Shown piece by piece: positions 16,900 to 28,944 of a stretch of DNA of 34,614 bases. The stretch covers positions 1 through 34,614 of the forward strand of contig JALNQF010000404.1 of assembly GCA_028456385.1 (NCBI GenBank), in the 5' to 3' direction. The translations under genes were made by a program, and so were the position numbers. The stretch's first letter is position 1; each line of letters opens with the position of its first letter. The notes beneath the pieces are model-generated. The model was not told the origin of the DNA, did no database searches, and saw only the letters and a list, made by a program, of their open reading frames with translations. The stretch comes from Ophiosphaerella korrae. Lineage: Eukaryota > Ascomycota > Dothideomycetes > Pleosporales > Phaeosphaeriaceae.

Positions 16900-19800
16900 A
16901 ATTAAAGTTTTTTTATATTAAGAAGCTATATTAAGATTTAACTTTATAGAATTAGGCTATATCTACTCTAATATTATCTTACTAGTTTAAAATAATATAG
17001 TACTCTATAAGGCCTAAAAAGAAGATAGCTTCTTTATACTTTATAAACTAAAAGAAGTAGTTAATAAGATAATTTAGAAATAGTTAGACTAAGAAGTCTT
17101 TAAATTAAGTAAAAGCCTATATAGTAACTCTTAGTTTCTAGTAAAGAAAAAAGACTAAAGATACTAACTTATTAATAATACCTAGCGTACTAATAGTATA
17201 ACTATTAGGGACGCTAACTTACCTCTAAACTTAGATAAATTCTTAGAGGAATTTATAGGTTACTACGTTATATCCCTAATAGACTTCTTTTCTAGATATA
17301 ATTAAGTAGAGCTCTATTAAGACTTTAGACTACTTATAGTATTTTATATACTAACTTATAAACTAGTATAGTAATATACTCTACTTATAAGTACTATAAA
17401 CTCTATTACTAAGTTTATATAAGTAGTAACTAAAATCTTATAAGAATTAATTCTAACTAGCTATATATTATATATAGATAATATTGTAGTAAAAAGCTTA
17501 AAAATAGACTATAACTTAGACTTACTAAAACCTAGAATCTAAAAGTTTATTAGTAAATACATTATTAATATAGATAAAGTTTTACGTAACTTTAAGAAGA
17601 CTAGTACTACTACTTTAGGTCTTAAATTAGATTAGTACTATAACTCTATAAAGATTATAAAGTATATAGTAAATAAAGAGGACTAGTACTTAGCTAATAA
17701 GAAAGTCTAAAAGATAATTAAATAGCTAGCCTATAGATCTCTAAGAGAAGTCTAAATATTTATTAGCTTTTATATATACTATAGAATCTAGATTAAAAGT
17801 TTTACTAAGATAGTAATACTACTATTTAAGCTACTAAAGAAAAATAAAGAATTTAAATAGAGTTAAGAAGCTTTTCTAACTATAGATAAATTAAAAACCT
17901 AACTAACTAGTATACTAGTATAGTAGTAAATAAAGGATATTACTTAACGTAAGTAGACTAATTAACTACGTACTAAGGGCTTAATTAGTAGTAAAAGATA
18001 TAAGTAGAAGTTCTTACTTCTATTAACCTTACTATATATCTTATTAAGTTAGTTTAGTATTTAGTTAAGTTCTTTTTATATTAAGCTTAAATACTCTTAA
18101 ACTCTCTAACTAAAGCTTTCTTAGAGCTTAACTTAGCTAACTCTACTATAACTTTACTATACTAGTATTAGTCTCTATAGACTATAGTAAGCCTATTAAA
18201 CTAATTATTATATTAGTTAATAGAAGTAAAAAGAGTTAAGGCGTAGTACTCTAGTAAGAAAACCTAAAAGGCTATTAGAACGTAGTATACTATAAATTAA
18301 GAGTATAGTTACTTTTAGAGTATAACTAAAATTCTAAGAAATATAAGTATAAAGCTATACTACTAGTACTTAAGAAATTCTACTTATAAATCTATAGAGT
18401 TTATTTTATAGTAGAAATAGATACTTATATACTTATAAATTAACTTAATTAAAGTACTAGTAACTTCTTAAGAGCTCTAATTATAAGATAGCTTACTTTT
18501 CTAAATATATAGGAATTTAATATAAAGTATATAGCTAAGAAAAAGAATATAGTAGTAGATACTCTCTTAAAGTAACTAGAGCTACTAAGATAGTAGCTAC
18601 TAAAAGAGTTTAAAGAAGACGTAGAAGAATTTATAAACTACTATCTAAGGTCTATAACTTTTATCTTACTATAAATAAGCCTTTAGGACCTAGAATTTAT
18701 ATACTTAAAGATAGAAATAGACCTAAGTATACTAAATACTCTAGAAACGCCTTTTCTATATAATATTATAAAATAGCTAGTAATACTATAAACTCTAGCT
18801 AGAATAAGTAGAATAGATACCTAAAAACTTTATAAAAATACGTAAAAGTATAAAGTTATATAAAGACTTTTATAAGCTAAAAGCTCTAAATAGTACTTAC
18901 TAAAAAGAGTAGTAGATAAGAAAAAAGAGTAGCTAGAGATTCTAAAAGTACTATATAGTAAAAGTAGATACTAAAGCTAAGAAGAAATATAGTAAAAGAT
19001 CTAGACGTAATATTTTTAGCTAAATATATTTAAAGATATAGAAACTTATATAAAATTTTACTAAGAATATTAATTTTATTTACCTTAGATAGTAAAAGAA
19101 GAGCTATACCTAAATTAGAGACCTAAGGTCCTATAGAAATAGATTATACTAGATATAGTTTATATACCTAATAGTAAAAGAGGTAAGAGATATATAATTA
19201 TATATTAAGACCTTATAAGCTTATACGTAGAAGCTAAAGCTTTTAGAGTTAATATATTAGAAGCTATTATAAAGTTTTTAAAATAAGATATATTTTTAAG
19301 ATAAAGAGTACTATTTAAAATAATAGTAGATAGAGGACTAGAAAATAAAAGACTAGTTACTAACTTTATATACTTATATAGTACTTAAAAAGTTATTAAA
19401 AGTACTTATTACTTCTAAAGCTAAAGAATAATTAAAAAAAGCTATAAAGAGTTAGTAGCTACTCTCTAAAAGATTAAAGGTAATTAAGTAAATAATCTAC
19501 TTTATATACTATAAGTAGATAAGGTTATAGTAAAATATAGTACTAGAGAGATACTAATATACTTTATATATAGCTAAGAATAAGTCTTACCTATTAAACT
19601 CTATATCTTTATATAGTAAACCTTCTTATAGTTAAAAGTTTATAATACTACTATACTCTTAGTATTATAAGCTTAGTAGTTTAATAAATATAATAATAGA
19701 CTCTAAGAAGCTATAGATTATATAATTAAGCTAAGAGAAGAAAGTAAAAAATAGTTTAATACTAAAAGGACGTTATATATAAAAGATATACCTAAAGGAA

Positions 19801-20130
19801 TATTAGTACTTATCTAAGACTTATTTAGTAACTAAAATAAATCTAGATAGTAGAAACTCTAACCTTAGTAGAAAGGCCCTTATTAAGTTATCTAGTTATA
19901 TCCCTCTAGATAGTACTAGCTTACTAACCTAGATAGTATAAAGTTTAGAAACTATACTCTAAAAGTAAGAGTAGTAGAATTCTACTAGTAAAGCTAGTAA
20001 GAACTAATAAATATCTTAGAAAATTTAGAGCTAGAAGCTAAAGGTTTTATAGTTAGATAAAAGAAAAAGTAAGCTTTACTTAACGCTAAGGAGTAACCTA
20101 AAAGAGTATTAGATAAACTAGTACTAATAG
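16900..20130 (+). pseudogene. Pol of the large Gypsy element (RT, RNase H, integrase), RIPed
   Basis: Reverse transcriptase is legible at about 17160-17560 (fragments such as SLIDFFSRYNQVEL). Its active-site box is at 17471-17482, YIDN, where GAT GAT has become GAT AAT by a TpG to TpA change. RNase H lies around 18170-18500. The integrase core is at about 19110-19650: DIVYIPNSKRGKRY with the first Asp at 19152, the second Asp at 19329-19331 in IVDRGLENK, and the third acidic position at 19434-19436 now AAA (Lys), a TpG to TpA change. A post-integrase segment (about 19850-20000) follows, with GPYQVIQ and YQLT. RT and integrase sit in different frames, so at least one indel exists. The coding capacity is destroyed. 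Confidence 0.7.
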
Positions 20131-20199
20131 AGCTAGTATTTAGAAAGTAAAGTAAGTAAGTATAAGAATAATATAGATAAGACTTACTATTACTAGTAT

Positions 20200-21904
20200 A
20201 AACTTATTAGCTATAATTAGTTTAAATCCTAGTATAAAAGCCTAAATTTAATTTAGCTAACTTTAAATTCTTTACATAAAAGGAACCTAATAAAAAGATT
20301 AATTTTAGCTAAAGATTAGCTAAAAATTTTAAATAGAAGAGAGAATAAGTAGGTATTATAAGTAAATAAGAGAATTAGTAATAAGAAAAAAAGAACTTAG
20401 TTAATTTTCTTTAAAAATAAATAACTAAAGAGGCCTTAGTACTTAGATACTAAGAAGAAAAACTCTATATTACTTATTATTACTAATTACTATCTTTAGA
20501 ACTAGAAGAAGAAGCTTAAGTAGTAAGAGGACTTCTAAGACTAAACTTAAGTAGCTAAGAGTAAATACTACTTAGATAATAAGTATAATAGTAATCTTAA
20601 TTCTAAAGCTAAAAATCTTAAAGTAAAAGGTTAAGAGAATACTAAAGAAGTAAAGAAAGTATAGAAATAAGAAACTAAAAGCTTTTAGAAAGAAAAGTAG
20701 AAGAGCTTAAACTTATTATATTAAATTAAGAATAGACTAGAGTAAGAATACTACTACTAAAAAGTAGAGTATAAAGAAAAGAAGTTAAAAGAGTAGCTAG
20801 ATAGTAGCTAGAAGTAAGAGTAAAAGTAGTAAGAAACTTAATAGAGTATTTATAAGTATATTCTAAACTCTTATTAAGACCTAAGTAACTTATATCTAAC
20901 TCTAAGTTAGTAAAGTAAGAAAAGTATAAAGGCGTACCTTATAAGGCCTAAAAAGCTAGTAGTTAATAGAAAGAATTTAGAGTAGTATAAAAGCTTAAAA
21001 GTAAGCTAGAACTACTAGAAGAAGTACTTTAAGAGTATTTACTAATACTAGAAAAAGATAAAGAGTAAAAAGAACTAGAAAGAACTTAATAAATAAGAGC
21101 TTTATCTACTATAAAGAAAATAGTAAGTAGAAAATTATTAGACTTACTCTTAGGTATAGTATAACTCTAGAGATACTAGCTATAAGCTTACTAGTAAAAA
21201 GGATTATTAGTAGAGCTATAAAGATAGCTAGAAATTTTAGAGTTATTATCTTTAGGCTTATTTATACTACGTACTACTAGGTAAGCTCTAAGCTTATAAA
21301 GATATACTAGCTTACTAAGTATTATAAAAAGATACTTATAAGCTACTTAATAACTTAGAGAAATATTTTAGTAAATAAAATACTAAATATTAGCTACTAT
21401 AGTATTACACGTAAAAGGTATAGTAATAAAGTAGCTAGAAAACTAAGTAGCTATAAAAATAAAAGTATTAGCGTAAGTATACTTTTACTTAAAGAGCTTA
21501 GTAATATAGTAGTAACTTTTAGTAAAACTTTTAACTTAAGAAAGTACTTACTTATATTTAGCTACTAGACTACTAAAAATATATTAGCTAAGCTCTAAAA
21601 GACTATTAAGATAAGATTAAATAAAAAAAAAAAATAAAGTTAAAGATATACTTAACCTATAATTATAGCCTTAAATATAATAATAAATACAAGAGCTATT
21701 AAAGTAGATAATACCTTTATTATTAAAGAAAATAGAGTATTTAATACTACTATAAATATAAGTAGTATAGCTATAATTACTCTCTTTTTTAAAACTATAA
21801 GCTATAGCCCTATTAGAGCTTAGTAGTAGTAGCTCTAGTAGTAAGGCCTTATAAAAGCTAATAGTCTTCTAAGTATACTAACTTATATAGTCTATAGCTT
21901 TATA
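20200..21904 (+). other. RIPed region 3' of pol, possible extra coiled-coil frame
   Basis: After pol there is a long stretch with no recognised retroelement domain. Between about 20690 and 21290 one plus-strand frame reads as a charged, Leu/Gln/Glu/Lys-rich protein with heptad-like spacing, broken only by TAA/TAG that could be former Gln codons. This suggests a lost coiled-coil protein, but RIPed DNA easily produces K/L/Y-rich false frames. The stretch continues on the other side of the nested element (28945-30646). Confidence 0.35.
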
Positions 21905-21909
21905 ATAAG

Positions 21910-22337
21910 TATTATAAGCTACCTATTATTAACTATAAGTACTTATATAGAGAGGTTAGTAAATTAAGAAGTAATAATAAAAGCTTATATTATAATCTAT
22001 AATAACTATAAATAATAAAAGATATTTTATAACTATCTTATATTAGCGTTCTATAGTTAATAGATTAAATTACTAATACTATCCTAATAATACGTATCTT
22101 ACTAACTATATACTTATTATAATCTATAATCTATATTTACTAAGACTAATAGATTATAGATTACTTTAATCTATAATCTATTAACGCTAAGAGTCTATAG
22201 ATTATAGATTACTTTAGGTATCCTAGTTATATATAGTTTCCTAATTAAAGTTATTACTTTACTTATCTTATACTTTGTTAGTGCCTAGATTAAGACTAAT
22301 TAGTTCTATCTTAATTTCTCCTATTATACCTATAACA
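21910..22337 (-). repeat. 3' LTR of the nested Gypsy element (428 bp)
   Basis: It begins TATTATAAGC and ends CCTATAACA on the plus strand; the partner at 28512-28939 ends CCTATAATA. The retained ACA here shows the original TGTTATA...TATAACA terminal inverted repeat. About two dozen differences separate the two LTRs, nearly all C/T or G/A. Confidence 0.92.
22119..22211. repeat. Cluster of TAATCTATAATCTA inverted repeats in the LTR
   Basis: The 14-15 bp motif TAATCTATAATCTA or its complement occurs four times in 93 bp: at 22119-22134, 22148-22163 (inverted), 22167-22183 and 22195-22211 (inverted). Adjacent copies face each other and could fold into hairpins. The same cluster is at 28721-28813 in the partner LTR. 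Confidence 0.85.
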
Positions 22338-23639
22338 CTATCTCTTCTTCTAAGTAGGTCTTAGTTTTCTTATCTTAAAGCTAAAGTTATTAGTCTAGTT
22401 TCTTTATTAATATAGAGTTCTTTATCCTCCTTTATACCTATTTTATCTATACGTTATTACTACCTTCTTACTAATTACGTATTATATAATAGTGTTAAAA
22501 TATTTCTTTATTTTTATTATACTTCTCTTAAGTTAAACTCTAAGTCTCTTCTTTATATTATTTCTATAAATAATAGTAGGGCTTATAAAGTATATATTTA
22601 TATAAATATACGTAGTTCTTATAATATATTTAGTATTTCTCTTTCTAAGTATAAGTTTATTACACTTATTCTTACGTCTAAGCTTAATAATAATAGGGAA
22701 AGCTATTAACTAGACTTAAGAGAAATTACTATCTTAAATTATAGAAGCTAAAGCTAAGCGTAAGTATATCTAGGAGCTTACGTAGAGTAAGCTAGTAGAG
22801 AATTAAACTTACTTCTCTTATCTTTATAAGATAAAGGCTTTAAATAATAAGAAATTAGTTAAGTAGTTAGTAGCTCTAGAAGCTAAGCTAGACTTAGATA
22901 AGGTGTTTAATATTACTATAGTAGGTCTTACGCTAAATATCTTTATTATCTCTTTATCTATTATTAGTAATATTAAGTCTTTTAGTTTACTACTAAGCGT
23001 TCTAAAAGGTTTTAATTTTAGAACTCTTCTAATTTCTTAGAGTAATTAAGATTATCTTTTAGTTTTTATATTTTTTCCTATAGTTATCCTTTTTTATCTA
23101 TACTTATCTATTCTACTAAGTAGTAATTTCTTCTATTATAGAACTAGTATTATAAGATTTCTTTAACTTTTTATTTTTCTTATTCTCTATACGTATCTAC
23201 TTTATATACTAGTAGTTCTATATTTAGTAGTACTTGTTCTAGTAGAGCTATATAGAATATTAAGTATATCCTTATCTTATTTAGTAGCTTTAATTTAAAT
23301 ATAACTAGTATAACTTCTTTCTTAATTTTATATAGTTTTATCTTAACGTAGTCTAATTTTAAACTTAGGCGCTTACTCTTAATATTTTTTCGTACTAACT
23401 ATACTTTTTCTCTTTCTCTAAATTAGAGTCTCTTTTTATACTTCTTATTATAGTACTTAGCTATATAATTATATAAGAATTCTACGTCTTATCTTAATTA
23501 ATTATATATATCTTTAAGTCTTTTAGTAAAGTTTTCTCTTCTTAGAAACTAAAATATCTAGTTTCTTAGTATCTAGTATATATTAGGCTTAAATCTATAG
23601 TTTATAAAGAAGAGTAATACTTTTATTACTATATTCTTT

Positions 23640-24330
23640 ATACTATTATATACTAACTATACTATAGGTAGTAACTATACCTAATTATTCTAGTTATAGT
23701 TAAGGTAGTATCTTAAGTATTATTCTACTATCTAGTTTATTCGTTCTAATTATCTATCTATCTATAGTTAGTATACTATAAATATTACGTAATATATTCC
23801 TAATTACGCTATTATTATTCTCTATAGTTTTAATATAAATTATACGTCTCTATCTATAATAATTTTATCTAGTAGTCTATATTAACTAATTATAGTTCCT
23901 AGAACCTAGTATATAGTAACTTCTATCCTACTCTTTTCTTTATATAGTCTAAAGTATATATACTTTATTAGCTTATCTACTATTATTATAATTCTATTAT
24001 ATTTAACTCTTAATATTAAGTCTTTAGACTTTAGTAGCTTTATAATAAAGTCTATTATAATAACTCTTTATAGTTATTCTAGTATTTCTACTAGTTATAA
24101 TATTCTATATAGTACGTATCTATTATACTTATTTTTATAGTATTCTATATAGTCTTGTAGTACTTCTATTACTAGTTATTTTACTTTTAGAATATAGTAG
24201 TCTTGTAGTAGCTTATCTAATATTTTTTTAATTCCTTAGTAACTATATACTAGTAATTTATAGAATTATTATATAAATTCTCTCTAAATTTTATTTAGAA
24301 TATATATTCTTCTATAAGCTTTTATAAATC
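23640..24330 (-). pseudogene. Integrase of the nested Gypsy element, RIPed
   Basis: Minus-strand reading shows the order expected of a Ty3/Gypsy integrase core. A segment close to DFIIKLLKSKDLILRVEYD is followed by a stretch with IIIDRD and then (Q)ERINQIVEYYLRYYLNY, the usual region after the third acidic residue. Several frame changes are needed to read all parts, and many codons are TAA/TAG. Limits are approximate. Identification rests on remembered family patterns. Confidence 0.65.
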
Positions 24331-24999
24331 CTTTTTAGATTTCTAGTTTTTTTATTTCTTTAGATACTTCTTACGTTATTTTTGAAATCTATTTATCTAG
24401 CTTATTACTCTTTCTCTTAAGTATTATAGCTATCTTAGGTATATTTAGGACTAAGTATCCTTCTTCGTTCTTAACTAGAACTATACTAGTAGTGCTTACT
24501 TCTTCTTATAAGTCTAGTCTTCTACTAAGAGCGTCTATAAATTAATTATCTTTTCTTTTTATATATATAATCTCTATATTAAATATTAATAAGAATTCCT
24601 ACTATCTTATATAGTATTATAATAGCTTCTTATTTGTTATAAATTTTATAAAGTTCTTATAGTCTATATAAACCTTTATCTAATACTTTACTCTTTATAG
24701 GTATACTCTCTATTATTTAAATACTTTATAGATTACTAGTATCTCTTTATTATAGATTAAGTAATTAAGTTCTACTATCTTTATCTTCTTAGAGAAGTAT
24801 TTAACTAAATACTCTTTCTTAGTCTCTAAGTTTTCTTGTATTAGTACTATTCTATAGACTAAGTTAGATATATCTATTTTTACTATTACTAGTAGTTCTA
24901 AGTTATATATTCTAATAACTAGATTTTCTATAAACTTCTTCTTAATCTTATTAAATACTTTGTTATATTCTTTTATCTATTTAAATAGCGTATCTTTCT

Positions 25000-25690
25000 T
25001 TATAAGTTTTATTATTAGTTCTATATCTTTAAACTATCTTATTATTAACTTTTTATAAAAGTTAGCTAGCCTATAAAACTATTATACCTCTTTTAAGTTT
25101 CTTAGTATTAGCTATTTATTAATTAACCTAATCTTTTCTAGGTTAATCTTAATTTTTCCTAGTTTAATAATAAATCTAAAGAAGTCTATTTCTTTTATAT
25201 AGAACTTATATTTTCTTATTTTAAGAAATAGTTTATTTTCTACTAGTTTTTCTAGTACCTTATATACGTATTATACGTGTTCTTCCTCTATTTCTAAGAA
25301 TATAAAGATATCGTCTAAGTATATAAATATAAATATGTTTAAGTACTCTCTTAGTACTATATTAATTCTTTCTTAGAATACTACTAGTGCGTTTATTAAG
25401 CTAAATAGTATAACTAAGTATTTATATAGTCTATACTATATTCTAAATACTATCTTCTACTTATTACCTTCTTTAATTCTAATCTAGTAGTAGGTATTTT
25501 AGATATCTAGTTTTATAAAAATTCTTACTCTTTATAGTTTATCTTGTATTTTATCTATTTATAGTAGTAGGTATTAGTTTTTACTAGTAATTGTATTAGT
25601 TTTCTTAAAATCTACGTAGAGTCTCTTATTACTTATCTCTTTTTTATCTATAAATATTAGTTTATACGCTACTAAGGATTTAGACTCTCT
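25000..25690 (-). pseudogene. Reverse transcriptase of the nested Gypsy element, RIPed
   Basis: The minus strand reads VAYKLIFIDKKE, RLYVDFKKTNTIT, then LVILFSLINALVVFQ, and the catalytic YLDD at 25310-25321, intact because its codons contain no CA or TG. After it come the palm and thumb segments (KLFLKIRKYKFYIKEIDF, GKIKINLEKI). This is a clear Ty3/Gypsy RT pattern. TAG/TAA codons interrupt it at former Gln/Trp positions. Confidence 0.85.
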
Positions 25691-27427
25691 TATCTATCCT
25701 TTCTTTATTATATTCTAGATAAATATTTACTTAATTTTAGATTCTTCTTCTATTTTTTAGTAGACTAGGCTCTATTTTACGTTTTTACTTTCTTCTAGTT
25801 CTATTACTAAATCCTATAGTTAATATTCTAGAAGGTAGTTTTCTAGCTTAATAAGCTATTTTTTCTATTTCTTATATTCTTCTAAGAATTCTCCTTTGTA
25901 TATACTTATATTAGCTTTTAATATATCTTATCTAAGGTAGTTAATTTTTCTTATTCTCTAATTAATATATAGGTTAGTTATCTATAACTATAGTATACCT
26001 AGTATAATATCTTACTTATTATTAATTATTGTTATATCTATAACTATATTCTAGATTTCGAGTCTTTCTAACTTTAATATTAAGGGTACTATCTTAAACT
26101 ATATAGGCTTCTAAAATAGTTTTCTTTTAATTATACTTAATTATTAAAGGTATTTCTTTATTATATACTTTAGTTTTTATATTTCTATAAACTTCTTTAA
26201 TATAAAGTTCTTTATAGCCTTACTATCTATTATTAATTATACTTCTCTTTCTTAGTATATACTAATTTTTATAATATATAAGCTTCTTACGCCTTTTAAT
26301 CTTCTTTACTTAAGCGTTTTTATAAATTATCTATCTTTCTAGAGCTATAGTCTTACTCTAAGTTTATATTCTTTATATTTTAGATATTCTTTATTTATAT
26401 ATTTATACTATAGTCCTCTCTAGATATATTTCTTTGTTAATTTAGATCTAGGTCTTACTACTAGGTATCTATCTTCTAGGATTATTTCTTATCTTTAGAT
26501 ATTTTCTACTATAATTACTCTTATATAGTTATAGCCTTTCCTTCTTATAAGCTATATATTATTATTTACTTTAGGTTTTCTATATAAGATATAATTCTTA
26601 TCTAAGTATAATATCTATAATACTTTAAAGTATACTAGATATTTTAGATCTATTATCTTATTATCCTTCTCTTAGTACTTATTTTTACTAAGTATATCTA
26701 TTATTAGAATATAGTATACTACTAGTACTCTTAGTATATAGGCTTTATTAATCTATTACGTTTTTCTTATAAGGTATTACTATTCTTTTAGTATAGGTAT
26801 TCTTTTTACTATAACTATATATTACTTTATCTATTCCTAGAATAGTATAAACTTAGTTTCTTTAGGATTACGTTCTTTCTAGTCTTTATACGCTTCTTCT
26901 ATACTTATAACTATTAAGTATATTTAAATAAATTTCTATTTTTTATTTTATTCTTCTATATCTATTATTATATAGCTATTATAGCTATATATTATTAGCT
27001 AGGTATACTTTATACTTTTTATACTAACTTGTCTCTTACTTCTTTATAGTCCTTTAGAAGTAGTTATAGTAGTTTCTTTATCTAGTGCTAGTCCTTTAGC
27101 CTAGATTAATAGTACTAAGAGCTCTTCTCCTTCTAAATCTTCTATTAGTAAGTTTATTACTTATACTATTTCTTTTAGCTAAGCTTTTATTCTTTCTTTT
27201 ATTATAGCTACTTTATATCTCTATTTCTATAGGAACTATACTACTCTCTATTTACTAGAAAGATATATATAGTAGTTATTATTATAATAAAAGGTCTAAT
27301 AGAGTATTATATATTATACTTCTTTACTCCTAGCTACTTTCTTTTAAGGTTTAGCTTGTACTTATAGTACTTCTTTCTTCTTTTTAGTTATTTTTAACTA
27401 AGTTTCTTTCTTTAAGTCTTTACTTCT

Positions 27428-28490
27428 ATAGTCTTTTATAAAGTATCTTAGTTTCTTATATTTATAGTATACTATATCCTTCTTCTTTTATAATTAGTAG
27501 TCTTTTATATAGTAGCTTAGTTTACTATAATTAAAGTATATAAAGTCTTTATTCTTCTTTTTCTTTTTATCCTTATTAGCGTTAAGGACTATTAGGTCTC
27601 CCTTGTTATAGTTCTAGGTATAACTTCTATATTTATTTTTCTTCTATTCTTGTAAATTATTATTAATCTATATTACCTATTACTTTAAAGCTTCTAGTAT
27701 CTTTAGTTTCTCTATATATATTATCTTATATTAAATCTTAGAGTTAAGTCCTTATTTAAATCGTAATATTAAGGCTAACTTATTCTATTCTATATTTTGT
27801 AATAGTTATTTAAACTATAATACGTATTTTAGGATACTCTAGTTCTATATAAGCTTCTCTAGTTACTCTTTAGCTTATTAGGTAATATCTATATCTCTAA
27901 ATACTACTCTTATTTATTTAGTAAAGTATTTGTAACTTCTAAAAATAGCTCTAGTTTTATCTTTCTAGGTTATTAGAGAATATATTATATAATTAGTCTT
28001 ATATAGTTTATACTATCTTATTACGTCTTCTTTAAGGTATAATCTAATATATATTACTTTCTTTTCTTCTATATTAAAGTGTAGTACTTATATATCTATC
28101 TAGAGTTATACTAATATAATAAAGAGTCTTAGGTTTTTTCTTATTCTATTAAACTTCTTAAGAATAGGTATCTTTAGTAGTTTCTTTATTGCGCTTATTA
28201 CTAGGCGTTGCGTAATTAGTTCTATCTAATTCTATCCTTTAATAATTACCTTAATTTATACCTTGTTTTATTTCGCGTAATCTTATAGTTCTTTATTCTA
28301 TATTTCTAGGGCGTTAATTACTATTTTTATATCTTCTTTATTATTAATTAGTTAGTTAAAACAACCTTTAATTATTTCCTATATAGTACTATCTAATTTA
28401 GGACTACTTCTAGGGGCTTTACTTAATTATTTAGTTAAACTTTCTACTATCGTATTAGCTAGACTATATACTACTTACGCTTTACTTCTT
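27428..28490 (-). pseudogene. Gag of the nested Gypsy element with two RIPed zinc knuckles
   Basis: The gag body lies next to the right LTR and matches 31720-32490 (plus strand), the partial copy. Its C-terminal part contains two consecutive 14-residue blocks, at 27497-27538 and 27428-27469, each with the spacing of C-x2-C-x4-H-x4-C but with Tyr at every Cys and His position (TGY/CAY to TAY). Nine codons separate them. Two knuckles and RIP-type replacement at all eight metal ligands support the reading strongly. Confidence 0.75.
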
Positions 28491-28511
28491 ATAATAACTA
28501 AATTAGTAAAG

Positions 28512-28939
28512 TATTATAAGCTACCTATTATTAACTATAAGTACTTATATAAAGAGGTTAGTAGATTAAGAAGTAATAATAAAAGCTTATATTATAATCT
28601 ATAATAACTATAAATAATAAAAGATGTTTTACAACTATCTTATATTAGCGTTCTATAGTTAATAGATTAAATTACTAATACTATCTTAATAATATATATC
28701 TTACTAACTATATACTTATTATAATCTATAATCTATATTTACTAAGACTAATAGATTATAGATTACTTTAATCTATAATCTATTAACGCTAAGAGTCTAT
28801 AGATTATAGATTAGCTTAGGTATCCTAGTTATATATAGTCTCTTAATCGAGGTTGTTACTTTACCTGTCCTATACTTCGTTAGCGCCTAGATTAGGACTA
28901 ATTAGTTTTATTTTAATTTCTCCTATTATACCTATAATA
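28512..28939 (-). repeat. 5' LTR of the nested Gypsy element (428 bp)
   Basis: The partner of 21910-22337, identical in length. Its right-hand 100 bp keep several CG and TG dinucleotides (CGAGGTTGTTAC, TTCGTTAGCGCC) that are TA-type in the other LTR, so the two LTRs were not mutated equally. Confidence 0.92.
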
Positions 28940-28944
28940 ATAAG

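Larger units (their letters stand above)
21905..28944 (-). mobile_element. Nested Ty3/Gypsy retrotransposon, 7,030 bp, with target duplications
   Basis: The element spans 21910-28939, with two 428-bp LTRs and a perfect 5-bp target duplication ATAAG at 21905-21909 and 28940-28944. Coding is on the minus strand: gag near the right LTR, then RT, then integrase toward the left LTR, the Ty3/Gypsy order. A purine run ending GATAG on the minus strand (complement of CTATCTCTTCTTC at 22338-22350) directly precedes the left LTR, as expected for a polypurine tract at the 3' LTR. The element sits inside the larger Gypsy element and so is younger. All coding parts are RIPed. Confidence 0.9.

Noticed and set aside
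22680..22990. A plus-strand, Lys/Leu-rich frame opposite to the nested Gypsy coding strand
   Set aside because: RIPed DNA gives K/L/Y/I-rich frames on both strands; no domain could be named, so it is not listed as a gene.
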